A stretch of 64,000 nt of DNA from Ancylostoma caninum (lineage: Eukaryota > Nematoda > Chromadorea > Rhabditida > Ancylostomatidae): positions 62,001-126,000 of the forward strand of contig JBAJFG010000080.1 in assembly GCA_037903475.1 (NCBI GenBank), in the 5' to 3' direction. The notes below the pieces were generated by a model. It was given only the letters and a program-made list of their open reading frames with translations, did no database searches and had not been told where the DNA came from. Made by a program: the position numbers and the translations under genes. Shown piece after piece: positions 35,201 to 45,837 of the stretch (position 1 is the stretch's first letter; the number at the start of each line of letters is the position of its first letter).

Positions 35201-38200
35201 ACTAAGGATACCTAAGCGACCCGATCCTCAGTACGACGATTGGCGTCGCGCTGAGGATCGGGTCGCTAGAACAGTGAGCGGTTGACCAGTGAGCGGTCAC
35301 CCTAACAGATCCGGGGACGTAGCTGTGGTTCCTCACAGTTAGAGCTAAAGAATCACACCATTGCATGAGTGGCCTCCCAGGCAGTTTCTTAAGGTGAGGC
35401 ACTAAGACGTATTTCCATGTTGCATTAATGTTCCCGGGTTACGCTAATTTCTTTGGGTCGCATTATCGCGCCGCACTCACATAATTTCTTTTTTCTCTAA
35501 CTTATCTCGAACTATTATCAACGCGCCACAACTCGGGTAACGGTGCAGCACGTAGCCCGAACGGCGTAATGGTTCGGTTAGAAACGCTAGCAGCAACGGT
35601 TCCTAGTTGCTGCCATCCTCCCCTTGATTGCTGCTCAAGCTGTCGGCCTTTTGGCAGCAATTGTTGAAAGACGGCAGCAATCAAGGGGAGGATGGCAGCA
35701 ACTAGGAACCGTTGCTGCTAGCGTTTCTAACCGAACCATTACTCAGTTCGGGCTGCGTTCGTGCTGCACAGTTATCAGAGAGTAACCAAAAATTGTTACC
35801 AGGCTCACTATGTGAACAGTAACGATAAATAATCACAATTAAAGGCAGCACCCACAGAAATTTTCGACCTCGAAATTTTGACTCAGTTCGGGGTAATCGC
35901 TTACTGAACACTCCCACAATGCTGGAAACGACTGAAGCTTTCGAATTAACCGTTTTCTGGAACATCTGAGCTCATCGATCCCGAGCAGTTTGGGCAGAAC
36001 TGTTCGATCTTGACCGATCCAAAAAAAGCGGTTTTTGTCAGCTGTTTCGTTGGCAAAATCGGTTTTTGACACTGTTTTCAAGTGTTTCTGTAGCTGATGA
36101 AGAAAAGCGAATTGTGAAAAGATAGCGTAACAAGTTAAAATGTCGCAGAAACATTTACGAGTTCTAAAACGATCCCACTACAATGCATTAATTCGAAGTA
36201 AAAAAAGCTGACAAAAATCAGTCATGCTAGTAAGTAAAGAAGTAGATTCGTGGTGAAAGAACAAGTATCGCTATGGTAATTAATGCAAAAAGGGAGGGCT
36301 AAAGACTTAAAAGAGAGCTTTGCAATAACTAGAAAGAAATGGCTGCCCATTTGATCAGCTGGCTTCAATGGTCCGCACCTGCTACAACTCGATCGAACGA
36401 GCACCCAGATCCAGGATCTTGAACATTCAACTAGATATATCTTAGAATGAGAGTTCTCCGTGCTCCCATCTTCGTGGAATTGTTGGCACAACTGCTAAGG
36501 TTCCAAAACGATTAAAATCTTAGACATGAAAAATTCCCGTGAGTGCTGCTTTTAAAACGGAGAACACATTCCCGAATTCCACCTTCTTGAACAATATTTC
36601 GTTATGCTATTCAAAAATGTGTTTTTTGAGCCCCCACTACCTACTGGACGTTGTCATCAATCAATCAACCACACTATAAAAACTGGATTCGTTATCAAAG
36701 GTTGTTTTTTGAGTATGGAGTCTTTTCTGGTCCTGTGACGATAGGTACAATACCGTACACTTGGCATGGATAACATCAGCTCAGATCAGCTGACAGCTGT
36801 TCTACCTTCATTCAGCATCGTTTGCAATGGATGCTTCGGATTTGGAAATCGTCAAGTGATCGAGTGGACGGGTGCGGCCAAAGCGGCTCGGGGTTGATAC
36901 ATTCGCGATGCGTGTGGTTTCCACGGGGTCATGGGTTGATTTCATGGATTTTTATGGGACCCTCGCACATAGATGGGGACAGAGACGACATGATGAATCT
37001 GGATTGGAATTTTCACGCTAGGCACGAGTTGCGACCGGGGATGGGGGTTGCGATGTCGGATTTTGATGGGACCTTCAAATTCTGGAAGGAGTACCTTGAA
37101 GGGCATGGCCACGGGGGTCAGAACGGGGGACGGGGTTTGACCACTCGACGTTTAACGGGTCTTTGAATTTGGGCGAGGTCGAAAGCTGAGTGCACCGGTT
37201 GCGACCATGTCACATTGGCAGCACGCCATATGGTCCGATCTGACAATTTGGCAACGTTGGGAATGGTTAATGCCTAGAACGGAGACGCCTCGTATCTCAT
37301 CAACCTCGTGGATCACCTTCCCTTTCCTTAGCTCGGGCAGAAGGCTAGATAATAACTTGCGCACCCACCCCATGTATCTCACTAGCCCCGTGGATCACTT
37401 CCCTCTCCTATGTTTAGTCAAAAGTCTAAGCAATAATTTGCGCATTTAGACAATATCTTGCACATCCTCAGAAACGCCTTACCAATTTTGTGGATCCCTC
37501 TATTCCCTAGGCTTAGACAAAAACCTATGTAATGGGGGGATCCCCCAAATTTTTTATATGGCATGAACTGCAACGCTGTAATTTTTGATTCTTTAACGAA
37601 ATAAAACACGTGCGGAAAATTTCGAAATTTTGGCATGCATTCTCATGAGTTTTACTAAAAATCGACAATGAAGGAGTATTTGATGATTCGTACATCAGAC
37701 AAGTCGCTGTTTAGGGTGTGGGTCATGATGAGGCAAAAGTGGATGGGCAATGTGTCTGCGATTGGTTCATTCGAACCCTCGCCCCGCCCTTCAGGACCTA
37801 TTCGCACTAATTCGCGCGCGATTTCACCATAGTTGACTATGCAAATTTGAATGTGAGTGGGGACGAGTCGACGCCGAAGGGCGGGAAGACGCCGCCCCAT
37901 TCTGCCTCATCATGACCTACACCCCGCTGTTTGAGGTCTTATCAAATACCTGACAACAATAGATGGGAGCACTTTCATTGACACAAGGAAAGTCAGCGCG
38001 CATATCCAATTTACCACCATAATATTGCAATTGCATATTTGAATAACAAATTCTCATAGCTGGCCAAAAGCCAGCCATCTGAAAACATATCTAAGCAGGG
38101 ACAGTAAAATGTTGCACATAGAATTGGGGCTCACAAAAATTCCACACTGGGCCACTAGTCATGTATAAATATCGGAGCACTGCATATATACGGGAAAATT

Positions 38201-39033
38201 GGTTGGTTGTGCAAAATTGGGAGTGATATATCAATTCGAGACGAACCAAGTGCTTTGACTACAATTTCGAACAACTAGGCGATTGCTAATTAAATCAAAG
38301 GACACCTTTCATCACTTCACTCTACTTCAAGCCAGATTCCGCATTTGAAATACTGGGATTCCAGTTCTGTCGGAGAAGATTATCCAACGTACTAGACAAG
38401 TTATTGGATGTGTAGTGCGGCACCAATTTTATCGTGGAATTCCATTCAAATTGCTCATTATTTGAGAAGACAGAGATTCTTTCTAATTTAGTGGGCACAA
38501 GTGATTCTTATGTTGGAACTATCACTGGCTCCGAAGGATCGTCTAATGTATCTTCTGCAATATTCGCGTCCAACTGGCACGAACAAGAAATTGCGCAGTT
38601 TGGTGGTCAACAAAAACGATTACGTTAGTTTTACCAAAGTAGCTCTCTAAAAATTTCTGAAGAAGCTCAATTTTTAATATTACAGAAGGAAAAAACCCCT
38701 GAACAAATTGCACAAGCTAAAGAAGAGAAGGCCAAGAGGGTGATTGAAGAAAGGAAAGCACTTCTGAAGAGAAGGCTAAAGGTTGGTCGACTGTTTTCTT
38801 CATTTTTGGACATCATTCTCATGGTTTCCAAGGTCATAACTACATCTAGCGATCTGCAGCCTTAAACGTTTGAACCTTTTTACACTTGAGGAGGAACTAG
38901 CTTTCATTATTCAATAATGTATGTTTTCACATCTCTTTCTTACTAGGACATGGAAATACGTGAGGGAGTTCGCCCACACACATCAAGAAGCCCGCGACTA
39001 CAAACGGGATACTTGAAGATAAAGGAGAACTGA
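26285..39033 (+). CDS. TRPV cation channel, OSM-9/OCR family
   Basis: Sensory TRPV subunit (Ca2+-permeable, probably tetrameric, ciliary in worms). Exons: 26285-26406, 26518-26647, 26732-26861, 28172-28255, 28315-28446, 28500-28689, 28769-28922, 31371-31472, 31545-31697, 31820-31902, 32094-32181, 32247-32352, 32427-32494, 34019-34126, 34280-34446, 34588-34697, 34774-34976, 35068-35184, 38492-38623, 38686-38781, 38947-39033. All phases close: 853 residues, near the family norm of about 750-940. N-terminal MGSSQS could be myristoylated. Ankyrin repeats about 200-400 ([51 protein letters not shown]). S1 about 430-450, S2-S4 about 515-605, S5 610-650, pore about 680-695, S6 about 711-740 ([17 protein letters not shown]). 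C-terminal [12 protein letters not shown] helix and a charged coiled region. AATAAA follows at 39055. Confidence 0.92.
26862..28171 (+). other. TRPV intron 3 with possible alternative coding
   Basis: The frame of exon 3 stays open past the chosen donor (26862) to a second donor at 26947, adding a run that includes [19 protein letters not shown]. That extension would leave in phase 0, while the next exon needs phase 1. A separate open piece near 27743-27791 ([15 protein letters not shown] between a CAG and a GTAAGG) is phase 0 at both ends. Either may be used in an isoform with another exon I did not find. A weak family E relative lies at 27154-27298. Confidence 0.4.
28923..31370. other. TRPV intron 7, repeats
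   Basis: A 2.4 kb intron inside the ankyrin region. It holds GTTATCC/GGATAAC-type repeat near 29210-29240 and 29740-29810, a TTTA microsatellite (29331-29373), and at 30985-31045 a single arm of the repeat seen at 15660-15950. The open frames at 29657-29997 lie in the repeat part. Phase closes across the intron without another exon. Confidence 0.55.
29331..29373. repeat. Microsatellite, TTTA/TTCA units
   Basis: Tandem four-base units of TTTA and TTCA run for about 40 bases inside a TRPV intron. A second AAAT tract is at 52794-52816. Confidence 0.9.
32495..34018. other. TRPV intron 13
   Basis: A 1.5 kb intron between the S1-S2 loop exon and the S2 exon. It carries the inverted-repeat element at 33441-33710 and otherwise unassigned sequence. 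The open frame 32435-32722 runs out of exon 13 past its donor at 32495 and is intronic beyond that. Confidence 0.6.
33441..33710. mobile_element. MITE with about 50-bp inverted ends in TRPV intron 13
   Basis: TCTGTCCGAAACGACGAGTC followed by CGCCCACG-ACGTGGGGATTG on the left is matched in reverse complement on the right by CAATCCCCGCGTACGTGGGC and GGACTCGTCGTTTCGGACAG. The arms are about 50 bp around a 160-bp centre. Open frames on both strands (33401-33811) are by-products of the palindrome. I could not settle the target duplication. Confidence 0.85.
35215..35267. repeat. Hairpin, 24-nt arms, 31 nt after TRPV exon 18
   Basis: AGCGACCCGATCCTCAGTAC (35215 onward) pairs with CTGAGGATCGGGTCGCT ending at 35267, with two mismatches over 24 pairs and a five-base loop. 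It stands 31 bases downstream of the 5' splice site of the S6 exon, so the hairpin would form in the nascent intron next to that donor. Confidence 0.8.
35543..35769. mobile_element. Near-perfect foldback element in TRPV intron 18
   Basis: The left arm (from GTGCAGCACGTAGCCCGAAC through GCTAGCAGCAACGGTTCCTA to CTCCCCTTGATTGCTGC) is repeated in reverse complement on the right (GCAGCAATCAAGGGGAGGAT, TAGGAACCGTTGCTGCTAGC, to CGTGCTGCAC). The arms are about 95 bp, the inner 65 or so essentially identical, around a loop of roughly 40 bp. Such identity implies a recent origin or conversion between arms. A diverged arm occurs at 42255-42310 (CTAGCAGCATCTCCTACCAG). Confidence 0.9.
35839..36555. mobile_element. 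TTAA-flanked MITE (family F) in TRPV intron 18
   Basis: TTAA at 35839-35842 and 36552-36555 flank inverted ends AGGCAGCACCCACAGAAATT and the inverse of AATTCCCGTGAGTGCTGCTT. The same termini bound the element at 55367-55793. TTAA duplication is the mark of piggyBac-type insertion (family knowledge). No transposase frame is present: minus-strand frames at 35702-36081 and 36222-36491 show no DDE motif or domain. Confidence 0.8.
37205..37530. repeat. Degenerate tandem repeat, about 80-bp unit, locus 1
   Basis: Three to four imperfect units, each containing a CTCACTAGCCCCGTGGATCA-like start, then CCTCTCCT, an AGGCTTAGACAAAA or GGGCAGAAGG piece, and AATAATTTGCGCA. A second array of the same unit is at 47330-47690. 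It lies in TRPV intron 18. The GC-rich stretch 36800-37200 just before it (open frame 36822-37166) looks repetitive but was not matched elsewhere. Confidence 0.7.
37713..37924. mobile_element. hAT-like MITE with exact 8-bp duplication in TRPV intron 18
   Basis: CGCTGTTT stands at 37705-37712 and again at 37925-37932. Between the copies the ends are inverted: AGGGTGTGGGTCATGATGAG on the left and, read from the right, GGGTGTAGGTCATGATGAGG. An 8-bp duplication with short inverted ends starting in a G-rich motif is the hAT pattern. 212 bp, non-coding. Confidence 0.9.
37933..38491. other. Remainder of TRPV intron 18
   Basis: AT-rich sequence up to the acceptor TCTAATTTAG at 38482-38491. No repeat or exon is seen. 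Confidence 0.6.
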
Positions 39034-39054
39034 AAAGAACACTACTAAAATATA

Positions 39055-39060
39055 AATAAA
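39055..39060 (+). terminator. Polyadenylation signal AATAAA of the TRPV gene
   Basis: A canonical AATAAA lies 22 bases after the TRPV stop codon; another is at about 39203. The first gives the very short 3' UTR common in nematodes. Confidence 0.6.
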
Positions 39061-39489
39061 TCGTAGTAATGTAAAGTATCCACCGACAGCGGCGTCGCAA
39101 TTCATAGAGCAACTATCTGCAGGGATCCCGACTGTGATTCACTTGACGAACAGTGAATTTGGCAAGCGCTATGATCCTAGGCAGCACGAACATGGTGAAA
39201 ATAAAGTATTAAATGAATATACTTCTTTGTTGTCATTGGGTTTGAGAAAAAACCAAAGGAAAAACGGAAAAAAATTAGGGCACTTTAGAAAATATGCAAC
39301 TGCGTGACAACAGGAGCCTCATGAGAGTACGAGCTCATATCCACTATACTTCATTGTTTACAAACATTTTCGCTTAAGGACCCGATAGATCATATTGGAT
39401 CGGAAAGGGGGAAGTCAGGCATCAGTGTCCAGAGTTAAGCGCTTCCAAATAGGGCTTTTTTGAATGTCCTCACAACAGTGTTGCAAAAT
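39061..39489. other. Gap between convergent TRPV and STELLO-like genes
   Basis: The plus-strand TRPV gene and the minus-strand STELLO-like gene end within 460 bases of each other. No minus-strand AATAAA was identified with certainty. No other feature is seen. Confidence 0.6.
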
Positions 39490-42400
39490 CTAAATAGTCA
39501 AATCGAACATAGGAAGATCATCAAGATTCACGTAACTGAAAACCCACCGGCTTCTCTGGTCCAAATCAGCAAATTGACTGAATTTAATAGGATGTAGGAG
39601 AACCAAATTCTCATCGTATAATTCGGCCCATCTGTTCCTGTCTTCCTCCCATAAGTATTTGTACTCCGATGGCGAAAGCCTACAACTGAGGGTGTCCATG
39701 AAACCAACAAAGCATAAACGAAACTGATCAAGCGGCATATGGCTGGTCTATTTTTGAGCCTTGCAGAATACCTAATCTTTAATTGATGAACTTAAGACGT
39801 TCCGACGCTTTTATCTGCAATCTCTCGATAAATAATACGTTCTTCAGACATCAAGGTCAACAACGAATTGTTGTCTTATTACAAGCTTACTAATAGGTAC
39901 ATTTGAAAGATTAGCGACTTAAACACAATGAGTATGAGCGTCTTCACCTGGTATGCGGCACTGTGTAGAGAAATTTGGAAATCGCTATTTCATGGAACAC
40001 CTCAGCTTCATAGAAGATACTCATGAGTTCAGAGAAGTAATGAAGTCGCGATGTGGGTACGTAGAACCTGAATTCACTTAGAGTTGGTAGAGTAGGAGTC
40101 CCAACTTCGGTTGTGGCAACGACCAAATAATGTTCGATTGCAAAAGCGACAAGAAAAGAAAACGTTCCATTCATAAAAACTACCCCATTAATTGAAAGGA
40201 TTAACTGCAACTTGTTGAAAGAGGTGTGACAATGACCACCGACAATAAAACAACACAGTGGGGAAGAGTTGCCTTCCTGGCCTATTTGAGTGCTGCTACT
40301 TACGCTTCTACATCTGCAGTATAATGGCCTCCCTTGGCTGCGAATGACTTATTTGCAAGGCATTCTGAGCTGCGGTCACCACTTGCTTCCTTGTTTTGTC
40401 TTTTACTTTTGGAAATATCAGATCTAGAACACAAATGAGTAAGCTAATGTACCTATTTTCACCCTAATTATGAAGTTTTTCAATATGATCAGCGGTGATG
40501 GTTCGACCTGCCCATGTTCCAGTATACATTCTGGCTCAGGCTGGATTCACACACACATTGGAGGTTTAGCCAACGTCACCAGCAGAATGCAAGTGTGCTG
40601 GAAGATTCAGCCACTCTTCCATAGATTGCAAGTTCAACAAATCCCAGTCAAATAGTTTGAATTTTGGCTCGCTTTAGCTGTTTCTAGTGAGTCTCTTCTC
40701 ACGGTCCATAATCGCACTCCGGATGAGGGAGAACAGGTGCGACAATGTCAGCTGCCTATTCATCTTCTGCCTCCATTACCCACTTAGAGAAGGCCTTCTC
40801 CAGTTTCTTTTGCGCCCAAATCGACCAAATCAGCTAGAAAAAGCAGGACTCGTGAGATTATCCTTTCACTTCTGCTGCACCGCCTAGCCAAGCCACATTG
40901 GTACTCATTTTTTATCCACTCATCGTTCAAAGTCATCCCATTCCAGTCCGCTAGTAATCCATGAAAAGGAATTTTCGACACAGTGTATTGAAGCCGAAAT
41001 CATTGTTACGGTGTGCCATTTGTTGACTACCTTCTTACGAAATTACACCGTGGAGGGACCCTAGAGGGCGCATTCTTGGGACCTGAGGGCTGTCGCTGCC
41101 TCGCGCGCATGGGTGTGGAAGTGGTCGGTCGTTATATAAACGCCCCGCGCAACCATCGAGAATTCGTGTCTCGCGCACTGCCGGCGCAGGACTGAAGCGT
41201 TCAAATTCCAACGAAAACCACTTGAGAGTAGGACCACGTACACCCGCAACTTAAATAGTGTGTGAAGCTGTGTAGCTCTAGATCTTTGCCGGAACCCGAG
41301 TTTTGTGGTCGTGCAATTTCAGAGGAGCCGGTGAGGCGTAACTAATCTTATTGTTAGTTTAGAAGGAACATGTCACCCGCGTAGATTAGCTGATTGCTCG
41401 TTCTGATTTGCGCATTTCGGCTCAGCGGTCGCGGTCAAATGTGCAACTGTATTACCTAATTTATACTAGCTGCGTGCGTCAGTCGCGCATCAGTCGCACG
41501 CATCCATTTGCAAGGGATTTTCCATGAAGACCGGTCAACACGGCATGTACATCCTCAATGAAAAGAACGCGTGGCCGCCATGAGGCCGTAGACGCGTGCG
41601 TCTGAGCTGCGACTGCGATGCGACTGAGCCCTATTCTTCATCATATAGACGCACGCGCATCAGTCGCACGCATCCAGTATAAATTGCCCTTATCTCAAAA
41701 TTTCCCCCACAGGTTTTTAATGGCACTAATCATGTTACAAAGGAAGAAAGTGTTCGTAGAGCTACAAGAATGAATTCAGCGTCAAAATCCGGCAGCTAAC
41801 CTCTTCTTGATTTGTGATCTAGGCCTATTCTCTAGAATCAGCGATAAAGTGCAATGATTGCACTGATTCTTCCTCTGACGAAAACCGGGTTACGGATATC
41901 GCGTTATGTCTCGCGGTTTCTCGATGTCGTAGAGCACACTGTATTGAAAATGAATGAGAACGTAAACATGCCTTCTCATCGAAAGACTATCAAGGAATAT
42001 TCTCGAGAATAAAAACACGAAAAAAGTTTGCTTAAAAAACACGAACAAAACTTGATGAAGGAAAAAGGAGCAGGGAAATACGTAGGACATTTGTGCGCCA
42101 AACTGATAATTAAAGCCTCTATACATCCTCTCCGTAGAACAAGATGTGCTCATATATTCACCAGAGCTCTTTTTTGTTCTAGTTCTTCATGGACTTTCTT
42201 TTGTGGTCTGTGCGGCATATGAGCGGTATCTCTGACGGGAGCTGGGAACACATAGAACGGAAGAATAGAAACCCTAGCAGCATCTCCTACCAGTAACTGC
42301 CATTCTCCTCTCAACTGCAACCATCCTCCAACAATTGTTCTTAAAGGGACGAAAGCTTAAGCAGCAATTGACAGTACGCTGTTTGGGCCACGTTTTAGCG

Positions 42401-45400
42401 CACAGCTGTCAAAATCAGTCACCAGGAAATCGGAGTCATCGATGATCTCGTGCTGTAGGTCATGGTGATCGAGACAGTGGCAACATCGATCAGCTGAGTG
42501 TACGTGGAAATGCGTCTTCACCGAAAAGGAGTCAGTGCACGCTCGACTGGCTACAACGATGAACCCGAACCATGAGGAAAAAGTCCTCTGGAGGAGTAAA
42601 ATAGCTAGCTAAAGTAAAATAGCTCGAGCGAGCTGTAGAGGTGACCACCAATTTGGCAGAGGTGAGCCTACAACGATGTGCAAAACATCTCACAAATGAA
42701 GTTCTTTAGGAAGCTGCTTGTACCTCGAGTACATGCATGCTCTTGAATGTTGAAGTTACAAGACAAAACATGTTCTCGAGGTTTATTTGTACGCAGACTA
42801 TCTAAACACACTGGGCAGCGCATAATGGTGAAATTAACCTCCAAGAATCCTCTATAGTCCCTAAACCCACCTCTCAAATTCACCTCAAGATCCTCTTTTA
42901 ACTGCTGTTTGTGAACATTTTCATTTAGAGTCAGCTTTAGCTTTGGTGCCTTGACATAAAACCGAAGGCTGTGTGGAATCTTCCACCGATTATCATTTCT
43001 TCAAAGAACGAGCCATCATTTCAACTCATAAAGACTCACAAATCGCTCATGCACCAGCCGTCCACTTCAATGAGTTGTCGATGAGCGCTCCGAAGAAGTC
43101 CATTAGCTATGAGCTAGAACAGCTATACTTTGCATACGTCAATTTCAGTAATTACGAATGAAGATGCTCACACCGTCTTGATATGTTTTCCACATTTTCT
43201 TTACCGATACATCATCTCTGTACTTGTCTGTGATCAACATGAGAGCACGTTCAACAGCAGGTTTTCCTTAACAACACAACTAATGTTTCCGATGCAAAGT
43301 TGTTTGTTGTTCTCCTACCGTAGGGGCTGGGCCACCACATTCCCGTGAACTCTCGATAAGTGATTCCAGTGGGGTGCATTACATTGCGTAGATTAAGTGT
43401 GTGCCAAAAGTTGAACGTAGCGTCGTCGGACATCACGAAGAAACCTTCAATCGCAATTTTTCTACTGCGCCAATTATCATATGCTAAAGTGTAACAGTAC
43501 CCTCTACGCTGTCTATGTGAAGGTATTTGGCCTTTATAAGGCACAGATAAATGAAATATCCTTGGAATATTTCCTCCTCGGAGACGTTAATATATTTGAA
43601 TGGCGTAATTATTGCTGGGAATCCTTCTAAAGTGTTTTGCTTCAATGTCAACACTACACTATAGCACAAAACGGTCAATTGAGTGTTAGGCTTCTCATAC
43701 CATCTTTCATGAAGAGATTCGGATAGAAAGTGCCGCAGAATATGGTCACTTTGAAGTAAGGCTGATAAATTCGTTGTAGCAATCCAATGGTCGATTTCCA
43801 AGGGAAATTGTTCGTTATGATAAGTGCCTTAATTATTGCTGTTCTTCCAATCGATGAGAGGAAAGAGTACTACTAGTACACTGTTCTGAAGTTCGTCCCA
43901 CACTTCTTCCTTCCCGTGAAGGGCAGCCACCTCGTCGGGTAAAGGCAGAGGTGTGGGATCTGAAAAAAATACTGAAAAAGAAAACAGCAGTGCGAATCAG
44001 TGTTTTTTTTTTCAGTCACCTGAGTAGTTCGCACGAGCACACCATTTCTCTAGGTCTGCGAACAACGACAGTTGCTCGCGTTGTTTCTCCTGAAACGAGA
44101 ACGTGATTGTTTAGTACCCTACACACAATTTAACGCACATGATTCGGATCTTCCTCTTCTCTAGTTTCCTGGGTTCTGTAGCTACTGAGTGCCGAATGAT
44201 CAATGTGTCTGGAAGAAAAGGACAATTATTTCCCTCTTGACAATCATTCCGAAGAGTTATCTAGTCACCATGAGCAGGGAAAAAGCTTCCGCTAACCAAT
44301 TGGAATAACACAACCATTATTGGGTTGGGGAATAAGTTGGTGCGGTTTTTTTTCAATTTGTTTTCTCACGATGATTTGAACACTGCTTGATTTGCTGTCA
44401 TAGCCCATTCTATAGATTTTGATGTGCTCTTTACCGGTAGCACAATCGCGTTGCTCAATTTTTCCTTCAACTTGTTTCCTAACGCATGGAATGTGACAAT
44501 CCAATTCGACAAATTTGAACCTCCCTGCAGTCGCCTACCGTTCGACTTCAACTGTGGACCAAATGTGGCTCGAGTGTTTTGGGATATCAAAGGCATCTAA
44601 AGAGGAACCTTTAGTGTTGGAAGGGCAGCACAGAAGTGGTATACCTACTTTAGACAGGGTAAACGTGGCTTTGGAATTTCTTTTCGTTCTGAACGCTCAG
44701 CTTGTGAGACATAGAAGAGATTATCTGTTAAGGTTACTCTAAATGTGAAAAAGGTCACCACTTATGCTAACTCTCGAATATACACAATTTTAGCTAACGC
44801 ATCCCGTGCAAAAACCCTGAAATGCTCGATATGAGGTGATCGTCCACAGTGGGTATGCTCGATTTCTCTTCGCAAATTTCACCGAAATGATAAGAAAGAT
44901 ACTCAAATGTAGCGACTTCCACCACTGCTGACTTTGCAGCTCTAGTGCAGTGATATAACACCTATGTTCTTGAGTTCCTTATTCGTTCCATAAACTCAGG
45001 TCCAAGAGTTGCTGTTGCGGGCTACAAATTGAGTCGTCTCAAAGTGCGCATTTTTTCGTCGACATGCAGTTGAAAAGCTGCTCCGGTAGCATTAATAGAA
45101 GAGGGAAGGAGCTTTGCAATCCGTTCATTGTGATTGACATTGTTCATGGAAGATAGTGGTGTCTATGCCCATGAAAAACAGCGCGAACCTATTCCCGAAC
45201 CCAGTACAATAACATCTAGAATTTTAACTCTAACCTAATCTTTGCAACTGATGATTCAAGACTCCGAATCGACAAGGAGATTTCAACTAACTTTTCCATC
45301 CATACTAAGCGAAAGTCCTTGGTTAATTCGATTCTTCTATGGAAGAGATTAATATAACCGAAATAATCAAGATGAAGAAGGAGCAGGAGTGCCAATAAAA

Positions 45401-45431
45401 TTGGCACCGGTGAAAGTCGAACGGTGATCAT
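39490..45431 (-). CDS. STELLO/DUF288-domain glycosyltransferase-like protein
   Basis: Probable Golgi type II membrane protein. Exons, 5' to 3': 45235-45431, 44139-44208, 44020-44089, 43882-43959, 43701-43838, 43501-43626, 43319-43444, 43172-43266, 43040-43113, 39948-40067, 39490-39685. All phases close: 429 residues, stop TAG. Start: ATG directly behind GCGTTTTCAG, a spliced-leader-type acceptor. Residues about 8-27 form the anchor (VPILLALLLLLHLDYFGYIN), followed by a stem. The fold runs from about 125: ALIITNNFPWKSTIGLLQRI, YFKVTIFCGTFYPNLF, then VEGFFVMSDDATFNFWHTLN with the Asp-Asp pair, then MSDLFYVPTSRLHYFSELMS and VFHEIAISKFLY. This order matches what I recall of the C-terminal domain of Arabidopsis STELLO1 (LFVEDDTVLNYWN, SSEVFYVPKRLV, YKVAVPMFF), proteins tied to cellulose synthase assembly in plants. 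The donor substrate and the worm function are unknown. Confidence 0.87.
40068..43039. other. Intron 9 of the STELLO-like gene
   Basis: A 2.97 kb intron. It holds the family B element (41458-41690), a diverged arm of the foldback element (42255-42310) and many short open frames on both strands, none with a domain. The frame from 40067 to 40210 on the minus strand is a backward extension of exon 10 beyond its acceptor at 40068-40069. Phase closes across the intron. Confidence 0.6.
41458..41690. mobile_element. MITE family B, copy 3 (empty-site reference)
   Basis: Begins AATTTATACTAGCTGCGTGC and ends CGCATCCAGTATAAATTGCCC. It carries GGCATGTACATCCTCAATGA where copy 1 has the 270-bp insertion. 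It is the least diverged of the three copies and lies in intron 9 of the STELLO-like gene. Confidence 0.85.
44209..45234. other. Intron 1 of the STELLO-like gene
   Basis: A 1.03 kb intron between the membrane-anchor exon and the stem exon. Besides the mariner-like end at 44319 it holds unassigned sequence only. Confidence 0.6.
44319..44360. mobile_element. Solo mariner-like terminal repeat
   Basis: TTGGGTTGGGGAATAAGTTG followed by GTGCGG and a T-run, preceded by TA. This resembles mariner ends of the TTAGGTTGGTGCAAAAGTAA type (family knowledge). No matching opposite end or transposase was found. It lies in intron 1 of the STELLO-like gene. Open frames at 44292-44742 nearby have no DD34D features. 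Confidence 0.5.
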
Positions 45432-45837
45432 CTGAAAACGCGTCAGCTAATTCTATTGAGTTCTTCTTGTCAGAAAAAAACATTGTTACTTTCTTCTAGT
45501 TGCTTTGCTGTTCTTCAACTGATTTTCAACTTATAATCTTGCTTTCACACCATTGAACGATAATGTGCTAGAGCTAGCAAAGTTCCAAAGTATTACGAAA
45601 AGCCTAAACATTGCTCAAAACGTTAAACATCGCTGTTATTAGCCACGAAGCGCAGTGGCAAACAAGCCCGAGCATGAGCTCTTCCAAAAGGGACCGAAAT
45701 CAAAAAGAAGCCCACTCCAAGAAAAAAAGCAACGCTTCATGAAGCTACTTTTGACATACAAGTGAAAGAAACCATCCTGAAACCTCAGTATAAAAGATCC
45801 AACTTTGGAAAAAAAATCATTGTCACAGGAGTAATAT

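Noticed and set aside
36822..37166. 114-codon plus frame, GC-rich
   Set aside because: Located in the TRPV intron 18; Gly/Trp/His/Arg-rich translation of repetitive-looking DNA with no domain.
42973..43161. Plus-strand frame of 62 codons
   Set aside because: It is antisense to exon 43040-43113 of the STELLO-like gene, whose phases on both sides close exactly.
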